DNA from: Riptortus pedestris
Lineage: Eukaryota > Arthropoda > Insecta > Hemiptera > Alydidae
Direction of reading: 5' to 3'
DNA length: 64,000 nucleotides
NCBI GenBank assembly: GCA_019009955.1
Contig: CM032231.1
Location: forward strand, 39,251,001 to 39,315,000
Both the position numbers and the translations under genes were made by a program. Shown one piece after another: positions 36,151 through 48,305 of this stretch. Position 1 is the stretch's first letter, and every line of letters begins with the position of its first letter. The notes beneath the pieces are model-generated. The model did not search any database. It saw nothing but the letters and a program-made list of their open reading frames with translations, and had not been told where the DNA came from.

Positions 36151-36694
36151 CAGTGTTAAAAGTTGTTCTTTAATTTGACAATACGGAGAATCATATAATT
36201 CAGAATCTTTAGATGAAAAGGAAACGAATTAATTTGAAAAGAAGAGTCCTTCAAGAAAAACCTGAAAGAGTAAATTGTCAAGATAAGATACCATTTATTT
36301 CAGGAAACCAAAGTTTTAGTAAACAATATGCTCTATTTTTGGCACAAACAAAAAATGATAAATTATTAGTTCAAGTGACTTATGTCGGAACGATCAATAG
36401 ATATATTTATATCGTGGGGGAAGCCAATCAGCTGAAAGCTCATTGAGCTCTCTAATCGCTTCTAGAGGATCATGAGATCAGGTTCGGGGCCATTAGGCCA
36501 ATTATAGGGGAACCATCTTAGTTATTTGGAGAAATATTAAGAACACTTACGTCAGAGAATATCTTAATCTGTTTTAGTAAAATACTCCATAATGAGGGAT
36601 TTATACGGCTCTTATTTTCGGAATGGTATTAACAAAATATTATAAAATAACAATATCCATCAATGTATAATTATTTTTATGTCCTTGAAATGTA
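36151..36694. other. Unique DNA with one short open frame
   Basis: A 77-codon plus-strand frame (36213-36446) starts MKRKRINLKRRVLQEKPERV. I do not recognise it, it has no upstream signal that decides the start, and it may be chance. Confidence 0.4.
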
Positions 36695-37580
36695 TAGGGG
36701 AAAGTGGGGTAAAACCGGGTAGCTAAGGTTTGAAGACTTCCAGAATCCACAATTTTTAACACAAATAAGTAAAGTTTTGTTGAAATAAAGTCTACTTATC
36801 TGTTAACATAACTACAGTATCAAAAGCAAAATCTAAATTTTTAAAGTAGTTTTACCCTACTTTTTTTGTAAAATGTCATTTTGCCTGGTTTTACCCCACT
36901 AGTAGGGTAAAACAGGGCACATATGTTTTTTCTTATGTGAAAATAAAAATGTAAAGATTTTTAATCAAATTAATGTTTTTTTGTTAATAAAAAATGTTGT
37001 TTGATGCATGAAAACAAACCGACTTTGGAGAACAATACAAAAAAAGTAAAAATATAAACAAAAAACAACATTAATCTTTTTAGCTATTTCAAAACAATTA
37101 TATATTTCAAAAAGTAAATTCATACTTGCAAGATTTATCATATTGCTTGTCATCATACATGCTTTTACAGTGAAATAATTAAACAAAATTAGGTAAAATT
37201 ATACTTTTCATGTTTCGAGAATCATGGCATAGCTGCTACACGGTTTTACCCCGCGCGTAAAGTTTAAATAAAACATTGCGTCATTCGGGCAAACCGAACG
37301 CTATAGACAACTACTTAGTGCTAAAATAAAGGTAATTAAAACTTGCATTAAGGGAACTACATGCCTGTATTCTAATTGGAATGGGAGCGCAGTACAATCA
37401 AAAACCTTTTCCACCAAAATCATAAGCAGATTCCACAATACAAGCACAACTAACGATTTGGCGTAATGGCCGCTGCTTCTTCTTCAAAGGTGGATTGTAG
37501 TTCCTCTATTATCAGCCCAACAGCTGAGTGGAGGTACCTGGCCTGATCCCGACTACCCGCTTTTATCCTACTCTCCCCTA
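36695..37580. mobile_element. TIR element rich in GGGGTAAAAC motifs, class unassigned
   Basis: Ends: TAGGGGAAAGTGGGGTAAAA then CCGGGTAG on the left; right end read inward TAGGGGAGAGTAGGATAAAA then GCGGGTAG. That is a 28-base terminal inverted repeat with about 24 matches. Related motifs recur inside: GGTTTTACCCCACTAGTAGG then GTAAAAC near 36888-36912 (a palindrome) and CGGTTTTACCCCGCGCG near 37240. It is 886 bases, has no transposase and no clear target duplication. A non-autonomous DNA transposon is the best reading. Confidence 0.65.
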
Positions 37581-37811
37581 CAGGTCAAAAAATATTGTTG
37601 CCAAATCCATATCCATTTGAGTGATGTGTATTTGTATCAAAATAATGCTTAGAAATATTCCAATAAAGTAATAGTTATTATTGGACAAGTAATAATGATA
37701 AAAGTTGAGTATTTAAGTTACATGAAATTAATAATAAAACTTAATAATGATGTCATTAATAATAGTGTAAAAGTGCAGTAGCAGTAGCATTTCAGTGTAC
37801 TAATAAATCTC

Positions 37812-38408
37812 TTTTAGCAGATTTCCCTTAAGGGAAATCAGCGCTATTGAGGTTGTACTCATGACGGAATTTTCGAAATTTTTCTTCAAATGTCCATCGA
37901 TCCTACCTAGTAGATGACGAAAATGAAGTCCGTTCGAAACTGTATGTATATATATATATATATATATATATTTGTCTGTTACCGCTCTAGCGGTCGCAAT
38001 TTTTGTTTGATCGTTACCAAACTTGTTATTTAGTCGTTTTACGTAAAAATAAAGATAAAGTTCGTTAACGGCTGAAATCGGACCAGCGGGAGGGGGGGGG
38101 GTTTAGAGGAGAGGATTTTTGAAAATTCGAAATATCTCCGTTACTATACGTCGGATCGAAAAATTGTACAGAATCAATCTTATTGCAAATTAAATTTACT
38201 ATAAATATTGTTTATACATTTATTCTCTATCTTGAAAATTAACCGAGATATTTGCATTTTTATTAAATTTGGGCCGATAACGGACGTCTGAGTTTTCCAC
38301 CAAATGCTAGTTCGGGCCTTTGCCGTAACTGTTCTTATGGAAATTTCTCTATTGTATAACTTCACGTGGGAAATCTGCTTAGTTTACACAGGCCCTGCGT
38401 GACGGACT
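37812..38408 (-). mobile_element. HINE-like element, complete A subtype
   Basis: Minus strand: 3' hairpin TTTCCCTTAAGGGAAA near 37823, 3' module, (TA)n at 37944-37970, core, G tract GGGAGGGGGGGGGTTTAGAG near 38089, body, box GGGAAATCTGCTTAG and 5' end GACGGAC at 38401-38407. Confidence 0.85.
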
Positions 38409-38531
38409 TTTATTTTAGCTTTACGAGAGTAATCTCCTTTTTTCTCCAATAATCATTAAGGATTCATAAAGAATTTTAAAGGAGCCACGATAACAATTAT
38501 CTCAGCTACAATTTATTATTAAAATAAAAAA

Positions 38532-38964
38532 GTCCGTCACGCAGGGGCTGCGCAAACTAAGCAGATTACCCACGTGAAGGTTTACAGTAGAGAAATTTCA
38601 CGAGAGCCAAGCAATCAAAGAAACGGCCGAATGAACTTTTGGCGGGAAAGTCATTGTCGTCCGTTAGCCGTCGATTTAATAATAATGCAAATATCTTAGT
38701 TATTAATCGAAATAGAGATTAAATGTATATAACAATATTTATAGCAAATGTAATTTGCAATAACATTAATTCAGTACAATTTTTCGGTCCGACGAATAGT
38801 AACGAAGATATTTCGAATTTTCGAAAATCCTCCCCTCTAAACCCCCCCTCCCACTGGTCCGATTTCAGCCGTTAACGAACTTGATCTTTCTTTTTACATA
38901 AAACGACTAAATATCGAGTTTGGTAGCGATTAAACAAAAATTGCGACCGCTAGAGCGGTAACAG

Positions 38965-39026
<62 letters not shown>

Positions 39027-39062
39027 TTTTGAACGGACCTCATTTTCGTCATCTCCTGGGTA
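38532..39062 (+). mobile_element. HINE-like element, A subtype, 3' end lost
   Basis: GTCCGTCACGCAGGGGCTGC, box CTAAGCAGATTACCC, full body, C-rich tract near 38828-38855, (TA)n at 38969-39022, and only the first 40 bases of the 3' module (to GTCATCTCCTGGGTAAGATT) before a junction with an inverted B piece. Confidence 0.8.
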
Positions 39063-39063
39063 A

Positions 39064-39385
39064 GATTGGGTAGGGTTAAAGGCGGGTGATTTCCGAAAAT
39101 TTTAAATATCTCTGATACTATATGTCAGATCAAAAATTTGTATTGAACCAATCTTATTGCAAATTAAATTTACTATAAATATTGTTATATACATTTATTC
39201 TCAATCTTGAATATATTAACGGAAATATTTGCATTTTTCAGTTTTTAGCCTGCCGCAACCCCCCCCCCCCCACTCCTACTCATGGCATATTAATAATGAG
39301 CTGTTATTTCATGAACCACTTCATTCAAAGGTTAAATATCAAATACTGTTTTCATTGAACTTCTACTCTGTGAGAAAAATTCACT
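39064..39385 (-). mobile_element. HINE-like element, inner B fragment
   Basis: Minus-orientation core and B body (GGGTGATTTCCGAAAATTTT onward; CACTCCTACTCATGGCATAT; GAACTTCTACTCTGTGAGAA), without either terminus. A 13-base C run lies at about 39257-39270. Confidence 0.7.
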
Positions 39386-39478
39386 TCTTTTGGAAGGTGA
39401 AAACAATAGTTTTTCTAAATAAAACGGACATTCACCATCTGCAAACATTAGTGTTAATAGTATCGTTAAACTACAAAA

Positions 39479-39960
39479 GTCCGTCACGCAGGGGCTCCGT
39501 AAACTAAGCAGATTTCCCACGTGAAGTTTTACAATAGAGAAATCTGCCTAGTAACAACAGTAGTAGGAAGATATCTCTTGACCTATTCACGAGGGACGAA
39601 TAGTTACGGAAACGGCCGCACTAGCTCTCGGCGGATAGTCCCCAACATAGCCGACTCCTGCCGACCACACACACAATACAAATGCAAATATCTCGGTTAA
39701 TATTTAAGATAGAGAATAAATGTATAGAACCATATTTATAGTAAATTTAATTTGCAATAAGATTGAATCAATACACTTTTCCGATCCGGCGCATGACAAC
39801 GGAGATATTTCGAATTTTCAAAAATCCCCTTTATAACCCCCCCCCTCCCACTGGTCCGATTTCAGCCTTTAACGAACTTGATCTTCCTTTTTACATAAAA
39901 CACTTAAATATGAAGTTTAGTAACGATCAAACAAAAATTGCGACCGCTAGAGCGTTAACA

Positions 39961-40007
<47 letters not shown>

Positions 40008-40091
40008 GAACGGACCTCATTTTCGTTATCTCCTGGGTAGGGTCGATGGACATTTGAGGAAATTTTTCAAAACTCGTGAGTACTGCTAAAA
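39479..40091 (+). mobile_element. HINE-like element, A subtype with a shortened 3' end
   Basis: GTCCGTCACGCAGGGGCTCC, box CTAAGCAGATTTCCC, body, C-rich tract near 39836-39850, (TA)n at 39963-40002, 3' module. The terminal hairpin is deleted: AACTCGTGAGTA joins directly to CTGCTAAAAC. Confidence 0.85.
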
Positions 40092-40427
40092 CGGGACTAG
40101 AACCCAAGCCTTATGTCCTTATGAGGTTATTTTAGGCCGAATATCATCAACAAGTTATTTTTTTTTTTTACCTTGACCTTGGATTATTGCTTGAAAGGGC
40201 CTAGTTCACGCCTAGCTGTGGACGGGATCTTAAAGAGTCGTAATAGTTAGTCATCTTGAGGGTCTGTCAGATCCACGTTTTATTTAGACTCCAGCTGAAC
40301 TTAACGCGCGACACTAGCTCACTCTGTTGGCCAACTAATAATGTTCTCCCTGTTTTACCTCCAGCTTGCTGACGGTAGTGGAAGATGTACCCACGCCTTA
40401 ACCAGCACTGAGCACTGCCACCAGCGC

Positions 40428-40485
<58 letters not shown>

Positions 40486-41248
40486 CGAAAACAAATTTTA
40501 TAATGTTATTAATATACGTACTAAAATTTCCTTTTAATTAACTTGCCAGATATAATGAACTTAACGATAATCTTTCTCGAGGAATTAATTTAATAATTAA
40601 AATACTTGATCCTTATTGGGCTCTCTTGAAGTCCACTTCAACTTAATTTACTTTCAAGGACCCCGTAATTTAATTCCCTCCCTATTATGTTTAAGGACCT
40701 CATTCATCTCTCCTCGAGTATAATATATTTTCTAAATTGTTCTAAATGTTAGACGGAAATTTGATTCAAAATGTTAAACAACAAGATTTGGGGGATTTGA
40801 GATTCTGTAGAACCTTTCATCAAACATTTTGCAGTACTTGGGCTGTGAACCGTATTTATACAGAAGCACAAACCTCTACAGATGACAATGAAACTCAATT
40901 TCATCTTGATTGTGTGTGTTTGTGTGAGTTTTCATGTTGCCTCTTCTCAGGTTTGCATTCGGACGACCTGACTTAAAAACCTTTGAATGTTGCTTGTCCA
41001 GATGCACAACGGTCTGTCTGACTTTAAATAGACAGTTTGAATTCCAGCCAATAATGGCAATAATATAACTTTGCTATTGTTGTGCACCACAGGATTCGAA
41101 TAGCAAGGTCCGCGATAGGCAAAGAAAAACATCAAACACAACGCGGAGAGTATTTTCAGTCAGAATCGAATGAGTCTGCAGTTGACGTGGCTGTCCTCAG
41201 AATCAAGAAACAGAATCAAGCAGTTCGCTGCAAAGAGAAATAGAGAAA
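40092..41248. other. Unique DNA with an isolated TA tract
   Basis: (TA)n at 40430-40483 without HINE-like flanks. GC-richer patches at 40180-40430 and 40600-40720. A 76-codon frame at 40746-40976 has no recognised motif. Confidence 0.45.
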
Positions 41249-41648
41249 ATTCTGTCACGTAGGAGATGCGTAAACTAAGCAGATTTCGTGAAGATTTGCA
41301 ATAGAAATTTCACGATAGCCAAACAGTTACGAAAACGGCCAAACTAATTTTTGGCGGAAAACTCACTGTCGTCCGTTATCGGCCCAATATAGAGAGATTA
41401 GATAGAGAATAAATGTATATAACAATATTTATAGTAAATTTAATTTGCAATAAGATTGATTCTATACACCTTTTCGATCCGACGTATAGTAACGGAGATA
41501 TTTCGAAAATCCTACCCTCTAAACCCCCCCCCTCCCACTGGTTGGATTTCAGGAATTAACGAACTTGGTCTGTCTTTTTGCATAAAACGTTTAAATATCG
41601 AGTTTGGTAACGAACAAACAAAAATTGAGCCCGCTAGAGCGTTAACAG

Positions 41649-41716
<68 letters not shown>

Positions 41717-41804
41717 GAACGGACCTCATTTTCGTCATCTCCTGGGTAGGATTGGTGGACTTTTGAAGGAATTTTTAGATTTTCCTTAAGGAAAATCTGC
41801 TAAA
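41249..41804 (+). mobile_element. HINE-like element, A subtype, shortened
   Basis: 5' end TTCTGTCACGTAGGAGATGC, box variant, body with the C-rich tract near 41524-41538, (TA)n at 41653-41710, 3' module with an internal deletion before the terminal hairpin TTTTCCTTAAGGAAAA and CTGCTAAAA. Confidence 0.8.
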
Positions 41805-42102
41805 AACAATAAATAGTAGAATAACTGTAACCCACTCTTCGGGGTTATATTATTGGCAGGGGCGGTGATAAGGAGGGGCCGGGCAGTCCGAGGTCCATTA
41901 AGTAATAGGAATGCAACCAGTTGCTGACTAATTGTAAGCTATGCGTGCAGATCCTAGAGCTGGAGAGATACTGACTCCTGGCCCGAACCCAAACCAGCAG
42001 GTTGCGGGAAAGGATCAGACGAGGAGGAAGGCGTGTCTCTTCATTACCTGAGAGGTTCAGCCAAAAACATTAGATCAGCGTCTTTACTTCCTCCGTCTGA
42101 GG
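41805..42102. other. GC-richer unique island
   Basis: About 280 bases of higher complexity and GC than the surroundings, including TTAAGTAATAGG and ACTAATTG (homeodomain-site-like strings). Not repeated elsewhere in the window; no open frame. Possibly a conserved non-coding element, unproven. Confidence 0.35.
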
Positions 42103-43339
42103 TTTTAGCAGATTTCCCTTAAGGGAAATCAGCTATTGAGGTCGTACTCATGACGCGATTTTCGAAAAATTTCCTCAAATGTCCATCGATCCTACCCAGG
42201 AGATGACGAAAATGAGGTCCGTTCAAAACTATATATATATGTCTATATATATAAAATTGTAACCTCTGTCTGTACATTGATTTTTTTCGCGAAATTTCAC
42301 GATAACTTTTCGTTTCACATGTCATAGACACCATATCTGCATTTTGTTTCTTTCGTGTATGTTTGTTTGTTTGTTACCTTTTCACGCATAAACGGCTGAA
42401 CCGAATTTTATGAAACTTGGTATGTATATTACTACTAACCCAACTTAGACTTTAGGCTATATTAATTTTCTCTGAGGCGAACAGGTGTGGGGGTTATAAG
42501 GGAAGCCTGAAATTAAAAATAGCGATATTTCGTTTTCTATTGGTTTTTCGGCAAATATGCACATAACAAAAGTTCTTTATTTTGTTATTGTTATTTAGAG
42601 TAACTTTTGTTATATACACTTTTGTCGTATACCGAAGTTTAAATGCGTTATACGCTAAAAATTATAGCGGGAGTCAACAATATTATTTGCCAAAAAAGAC
42701 TCAACCGAACTAAATAAAACTCGGTATGTGCATTAGGACTAACGCCTTCATTGTAATAAGCCATACCAACATTTCTAGGGACGGGCAGGAGTGGGGGTTA
42801 TAAGGGAGGCCTGAAATTAAAAAATAGTGATATTTCGTTTCCTATTGGTTTTTCCGCTAATATAAACATAACAAAAGTTGTTTATTTTGTTATTTGAAGT
42901 AACTTTTGTTATATACACTTTTGTCGTATACCTATGTATAAATGAGTTTTACGTTTAAACTTTAGCGGGAGCCAACAATTTTATTGGGCACTAACGAACT
43001 TAACAAAGCTCGGTATGTCAATTAGCATTAATTCTTCCATGATTATAAGTTATATTAAGATTTTTAGGTTCGAACGAGAGGGGGGTTATAAGGAAGGCAT
43101 GAAATAAAAATTCACCTTATTTACATGTATAAGAGACGGGAAATATAAAAATATCGAAGACAGTGAAGTCTTATCGAACAAATATTCTATTATTAGCAAA
43201 TCCAAAGCAACGACGGGTATCAATCCTAAACACCGGGACGGGTAAATGTCAAAATATTGTCCAATGTAAAGCCTGCTAAAAAGTACCATCACCATTCTGC
43301 CTCAAATGAATTCCCGGGCGAAGCCGGGTATCTGAGCTA

Positions 43340-43395
<56 letters not shown>

Positions 43396-43814
43396 CTGTT
43401 AACACTCTAGAGGTCGCAATTTTTGTTTAATCGTCACCAAACTCGGTATTTAATCGTTTTATGTAAAAAGGAAGATCAAGTTCGTTAACGGCTGAAATCG
43501 GACAAGTGGGAGGGGGGGGGGTTAGAGGGGGAGATTTTCAAAAATTCGAAATATCTCCGTTATTATGCATCGGATCGAAAAATTGTATAGAATCAATCTT
43601 ATTGCAAATAAAATGTACTATAAATATTGTCTATCTTGAATATTAACCGAGATATTTGCATTTTATTAAATCGGAGCACCTAACGGACGAGTTACTTTCC
43701 CGCCAAAAGCTAGTTCGGCCGTTTCCTTCACTGGCTCGGCTCTCATGAAATTTCTCTATTGTAAATCTTCACGTGGGGAATCTGCTTAGTTTAGCTGCCC
43801 CTGCGTGACGGACT
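42103..43814 (-). mobile_element. HINE-like element, A subtype, split by a Helitron in its (TA)n
   Basis: Minus-strand 3' half 42103-42240 (hairpin TTTCCCTTAAGGGAAA, 3' module, short TA run), then a plus-strand Helitron, then the rest of (TA)n (43341-43390), core, G tract, body and 5' end GACGGAC at 43807-43813. Confidence 0.9.
42242..43340 (+). mobile_element. Complete non-autonomous Helitron, type 1
   Basis: Starts TCTATATATATAAAATTGTA and ends with the hairpin CCCGGGCGAAGCCGGG, 12 bases, and CTAG followed by T. There are no inverted repeats or target duplication, as expected for Helitrons. The interior has two full units and a partial one of the GGGTTATAAGGGAGGCCTGA block, each with a small inverted pair AACAAAAGTT / AACTTTTGTT. 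It encodes no Rep or helicase. Confidence 0.9.
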
Positions 43815-44640
43815 TTTTTTATCTCAAACTCTCCACATGAATCCACATAATTCGCCGATTTTAAGAAGTTTTAAAAACCATTACTACAGTCTTTTCTAGT
43901 GACCCATTGAATTGGGCATCTTAAACAATCAGTTAGCATATTCTCTACTTCGTGAACAATTTCGACCGTGCGCTGAGCTATGGAGTCCCACGTTTGCTTC
44001 CCCCTCAGGACTTATCACATTTGACCTATTAATTCCCATTTCCGAGGAGGTAAGTCTTATGATTTTTTTCTGACCACGTTGTGTTTGTAAATTAATACTG
44101 TTAATTTTTGGTCAGATTTCGTTAAAAGGCAAGCGGAAATATATAACTATAACTTCATACTTATAAACTAAACACAAAGCACTTTAATAGCTTTTGTACC
44201 TGCATTGGAATGTAGCTATAAACATCTAAGCAGATTTTATGCTTGGAAGCATTAAGTATTAATGCAAGTTGCTACTGGTTTAAATCATCACACTCTTACC
44301 CCGACTATAGAACTGCTCGGGTCTTTAAGCTTGGGGAGCTTCATTAGCATTTCCACAAGAATGAATACACAGTTAGTTGGGAGAGGAATTTAGACTTAAT
44401 CTCGCTCCGCTGTTTAGGCTTTTAACGGCAAAATTATTAATTCAATATGGACAATACACGACGCTCCTTGGAATCAGTGGTTCTCCGTTTATAAAAATGC
44501 ATATATAACAATATATCTCTAATTTCCCTATTAAACTAATAATATTGCTTTTCGCTCTTTATCCTTGGGAAAAAAATTATAAATAAATCTGAGCTCTCAG
44601 CTGTTTCTGGTACCTTTTTTTTTATTTTTATATGTAGTAA
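43815..44640. other. Unique DNA, nothing recognised
   Basis: Mixed base composition, no gene supported. Confidence 0.45.
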
Positions 44641-47600
44641 CTAGCTAAGGTGCCCGGCCTCGCCCAGGAAATACTTTGAGGCTGAATAACGATGGTTTTT
44701 TTTTTTTTTGGGGGGGGGGGGGCTTTACTTTGTACAATATTTTTACATTTTCCCGTCTCAATGCTTAGGATTTACACCACACAAGTCCGGCATGTTGGGC
44801 ATATGTTAATAATAAAAGTATTTGTCATTTACTTAATTCTAGAAAATACATAATATTTTTATATTATCCTTTTACTGGGCATGTATATTTTTTTATATAT
44901 AACATAATCATAGATTATCGTATTAACCATATTATTCATATGGCTAATACGATGTTCTATTAAAATAATAACTAGATAGATTAGATAGATAGATAGATAG
45001 ATAGATAGATATTTTATTGGCTTCTGTTTACAACATGTTGCCAAGAGTCTGGCCAATTAGTGTTAGTATGGTTATTAATATATTATACTTCTTAAAGTAT
45101 GTGTAAATAAAATAATAATAATTCCTAGAATTACAACTGAACACCATATACATTGGCACGTAATACAATATTAATATTAATCTAAATAATTATAATACTG
45201 AATTCAATAGGTTATAATTTAATTTAAATGTAGATTAATTCATTCTTTTTTAATGTCTAAATAAAAATCAGTTTTCTAGCATATCAGATTAACATGACTA
45301 TTATCTAAGATAAGTATAACTCTATATAATAAGTATAACTGTATATAATAAATAAATTGCCGATTATTATTGAATAAGCACCCCCATAAAAAAATAATAC
45401 AATTCTTTCTTCTATATTGCTAACTTTCACAAACTTTTGATAAGAAACAAAAAATATCATTTACTTTACTTTCATTGTTGTAATCCAGAATGTTTACCAA
45501 TGATAGGTATTCTCTTTGAGGCACTATATATTTGTCAAGGAATTTTACCCTGTGTGATGTAAAAGCGGGGCAATACAGCAGTAAATGATTCAAATGTAGG
45601 TAAATATATTTTTGGCACCATTTACATACCTCTCCCGTTTTTATAATTTGAGTCATGTTTCTATAGGATAATTTTAAATACTCGCTAGAGGAAATCCTTA
45701 TTTGACTGATAAGTTTGATTTTATTTATGTTTGTGTGGAACGTTAAATAATTTTCAGGGAGAGAATGGTTAAAACTACAAATATATATTCGGCTGTAACA
45801 CGGCGGTGGTCAGGCATTGAGAGCAGTTTAACACAGAAATTAATAATTTTCTTAAATATAACTACATTTAAGTGCGCTCGCCCCGTTTCCAAACGGACTA
45901 TGTAATTCGGGGTACTTCTTGGCCAAGAATACAAATACTTCCAGAACCTCAGCTGTACCGATTCCACAAGGTCCAGGTAATTTGGAGCCCAAATCTCTGC
46001 TCCATAAAGAAGAGTAGATGACACCATTGAATCAAATAGGGCTATTCTTGCTTCCCAGGAATCACTCTTTCCTCTTCCCAGTATTTCCCTAACCTTTGCA
46101 CTTGCCGCATTTGATCTCTGGCTGAAATGTTCTGCAGCTTTGGAAAATCTTCCCGATGAGGAAAAAGGCACTCCAAGGTATGTGTGGGTTTTAATGTACT
46201 CCAATTCTTTATCCTGCCAGAACAGAGGTTTCAGTTTTTTAGTTCGCGGGGATTTGTGGAATACAAGTGTTTTGGATTTGTCCGGATTCAACATGAGTGA
46301 GTTATGGTTACAATATGTTTCTAATATTTTAAGTTTTTTATGAGCTTCATGCCATGAAGTACTTAGAAGTATAATGTCATCTGCAAATAAGAGCATTATG
46401 ATTTCATTTGCGCTGTCTAATGGGATTCCTGTCGCACCACTATTATAAAAAACGAAATTATGTCGCATAGAAAACAAATGAAAAGGGTTGGACTGAGACT
46501 TTCCCCTTGCAATAATCCATAACTTATAGGTATTTCATCTGAGAGTTCGGAACCAATTTTAATAAACATGGAAGCCTTGTCATAAAGTGCTTTTAGAATT
46601 CGTATTATTTTCCCACTGAGCCCAAGAGTAAACAATTTTTGCCAGAGTAGCTCCTGGTTTATAGAGTCGAATGCTTTCTTGAAATCGACAAATGTTGCAT
46701 ATATGTAGGTTCCCTTCCCTTGAAAATGCATACCAACTAATGCAGTCAGTGAGAAGACATGCTGAATGCAACCTCTTCCTTCCCTAAAACCTGCCTGTTC
46801 TTCAGGGATCAACTGCTCGCTCTCGGCCCAATCAAGAATTCTGCGAGCTAGTATAACTGTAAACAACTTTGCTATATTATTTATTAAAGAGATTCCTCGG
46901 TAGTTGTCGACATCTTTCTTATCTCCCGTTTTGTGCATTTAATCGCAGTTTGGATTTTGACCAAGCCTCTGGTGGATTTTCCGAGTCAACTATGGTATTG
47001 AACAGATTCAATATATAATGTTCCCATTCTGGGGTTAGATTCTTGAAAACCTCATATATCATGTTATCAAACCCAGGGGATTTCTTGTTAAATAGATAGA
47101 TTAAAATAATTAATTAATTAAATGGCTTAAACATCTCACTGAAACATAACAAAAATGTGTAAAAGTGCATATAACAAAAGCTACTTTAAATAAAAAAACA
47201 AGCAACTTTTGTTATATGCACGTTGGCCCAAAAATGAATAGGTTACGAAATATCGCGATTTTATATTTCAGACCTCCCTTATAACTCCCACTCCTGTTCG
47301 TACCTCGTAATGTAGCTTATAATCAGGGAGGTCTTAATACCAAATCACATATGGAGTTTCGTATAGTTAGGTTGAGTCTATTGCGCCATATAAAATTGTC
47401 GTTTTTAGCGTATAACTCATTTATACTTCGGTTTACGAAAAAGTGTATATAACAAAAGTTACTCTAGTACTAAGTAACAAGATAAACAACTTTTTTTATG
47501 TAAAAATTTGCCGAAAAACCAATAGGAAACGAAATATAGCTATTTTTAATTGCAGGCTTCCCCTATAACCCCCACTCCCGTTTGTCTCGGAGAATATTAC

Positions 47601-47705
47601 TATAGCATAAAACCTAAGCTAGGTTAGTGGTAATATACATGCCAAGTTTCATAAAATTCGGTAAAGCCGTTTACGATTCTATAAAGGACATACAAACAAA
47701 CATTC

Positions 47706-47743
<38 letters not shown>
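44641..47743 (-). mobile_element. Helitron type 1, split by a LINE
   Basis: The minus-strand 3' end is CTAG at 44641-44644, read as GGCACCTTAGCTAG then T. Body to 44969, interrupted by LINE-C, resuming at 47100 with interior blocks (AAAGTGCATATAACAAAAGC; TATAACTCCCACTCCTG) and ending at the 5' TC at 47742-47743 after (TA)n 47712-47741. The pieces are in the order expected from 42242-43340. Confidence 0.8.
44970..47099 (-). pseudogene. Non-LTR retrotransposon (LINE-C), RT, C-terminal part and 3' tail
   Basis: Minus strand from 47092: KKSPGFDNMIYEVF (RT motif before the fingers), a frameshift near 46940, then GISLINNIAKLFTVILARRI, EQAGFREGRGCIQHV and FVDFKKAFDSI (first catalytic Asp). Next comes ISYGLLQGESLSPTLF, and after another shift LFADDIILL, the second catalytic pair (ADD), then TYLGVPFSSSGRFSKAAEHF and LLYGAEIW of the thumb. 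A separate frame at 45656-45420 has CKWCQKYIYLHLNHLLLYC, a CCHC-type C-terminal motif. The 3' end is an AATAAAATATCTATC-type tail. Identical 11-bp repeats ATTAAAATAAT at 44959-44969 and 47100-47110 flank it and fit a target duplication. Clade not assigned; no endonuclease seen. Confidence 0.85.
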
Positions 47744-47745
<2 letters not shown>

Positions 47746-48058
47746 ATGATTTTATGTGTGAGTGACGATCTTGATTCTTGTCAATAAAGCCAATAGTCGT
47801 TAACTATGGAATTCTTAACTTATTTTATCCATTTTCCTGTTGCTTAGCCTTCAACTAAGAAATGCTATAAGTATTGAGATGGATGTAAGTTAATTTTCTT
47901 TATTTCAATTTATATCAACTTCCACTGCTTGTTATTGAGGCACATCCGGAGGGATTATTAACGGGTCATCTCCCTTTTCATGCACTCACCATCGTCACTA
48001 AATACATTTTTATTACCCTTGACTCTAGGTTTTCCAACTTTGTCAAATTATAAAATAA
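47744..48058. other. Short unique spacer
   Basis: Nothing recognised between two Helitron ends. Confidence 0.45.
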
Positions 48059-48241
48059 CTAGCTAGGGTACCAGGCTTCGCTCGGGAATTCATTTGAGAT
48101 TTAATGATGATGGTATTTTAGCAGATTTCCCTTGAGGGAAATCTGCTATTGAGGTTGTACTCATGACGGAATTTTCGAAATTTTTCTTCAAATGTCCATC
48201 GATCCTACCTAGTAGATGACGAAAGTGAAGTCCGTTCAAAA

Positions 48242-48302
<61 letters not shown>

Positions 48303-48305
<3 letters not shown>

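Noticed and set aside
36213..36446. 77-codon Lys/Arg-rich frame
   Set aside because: No recognisable domain and no conservation evidence; left as unknown within unique DNA.
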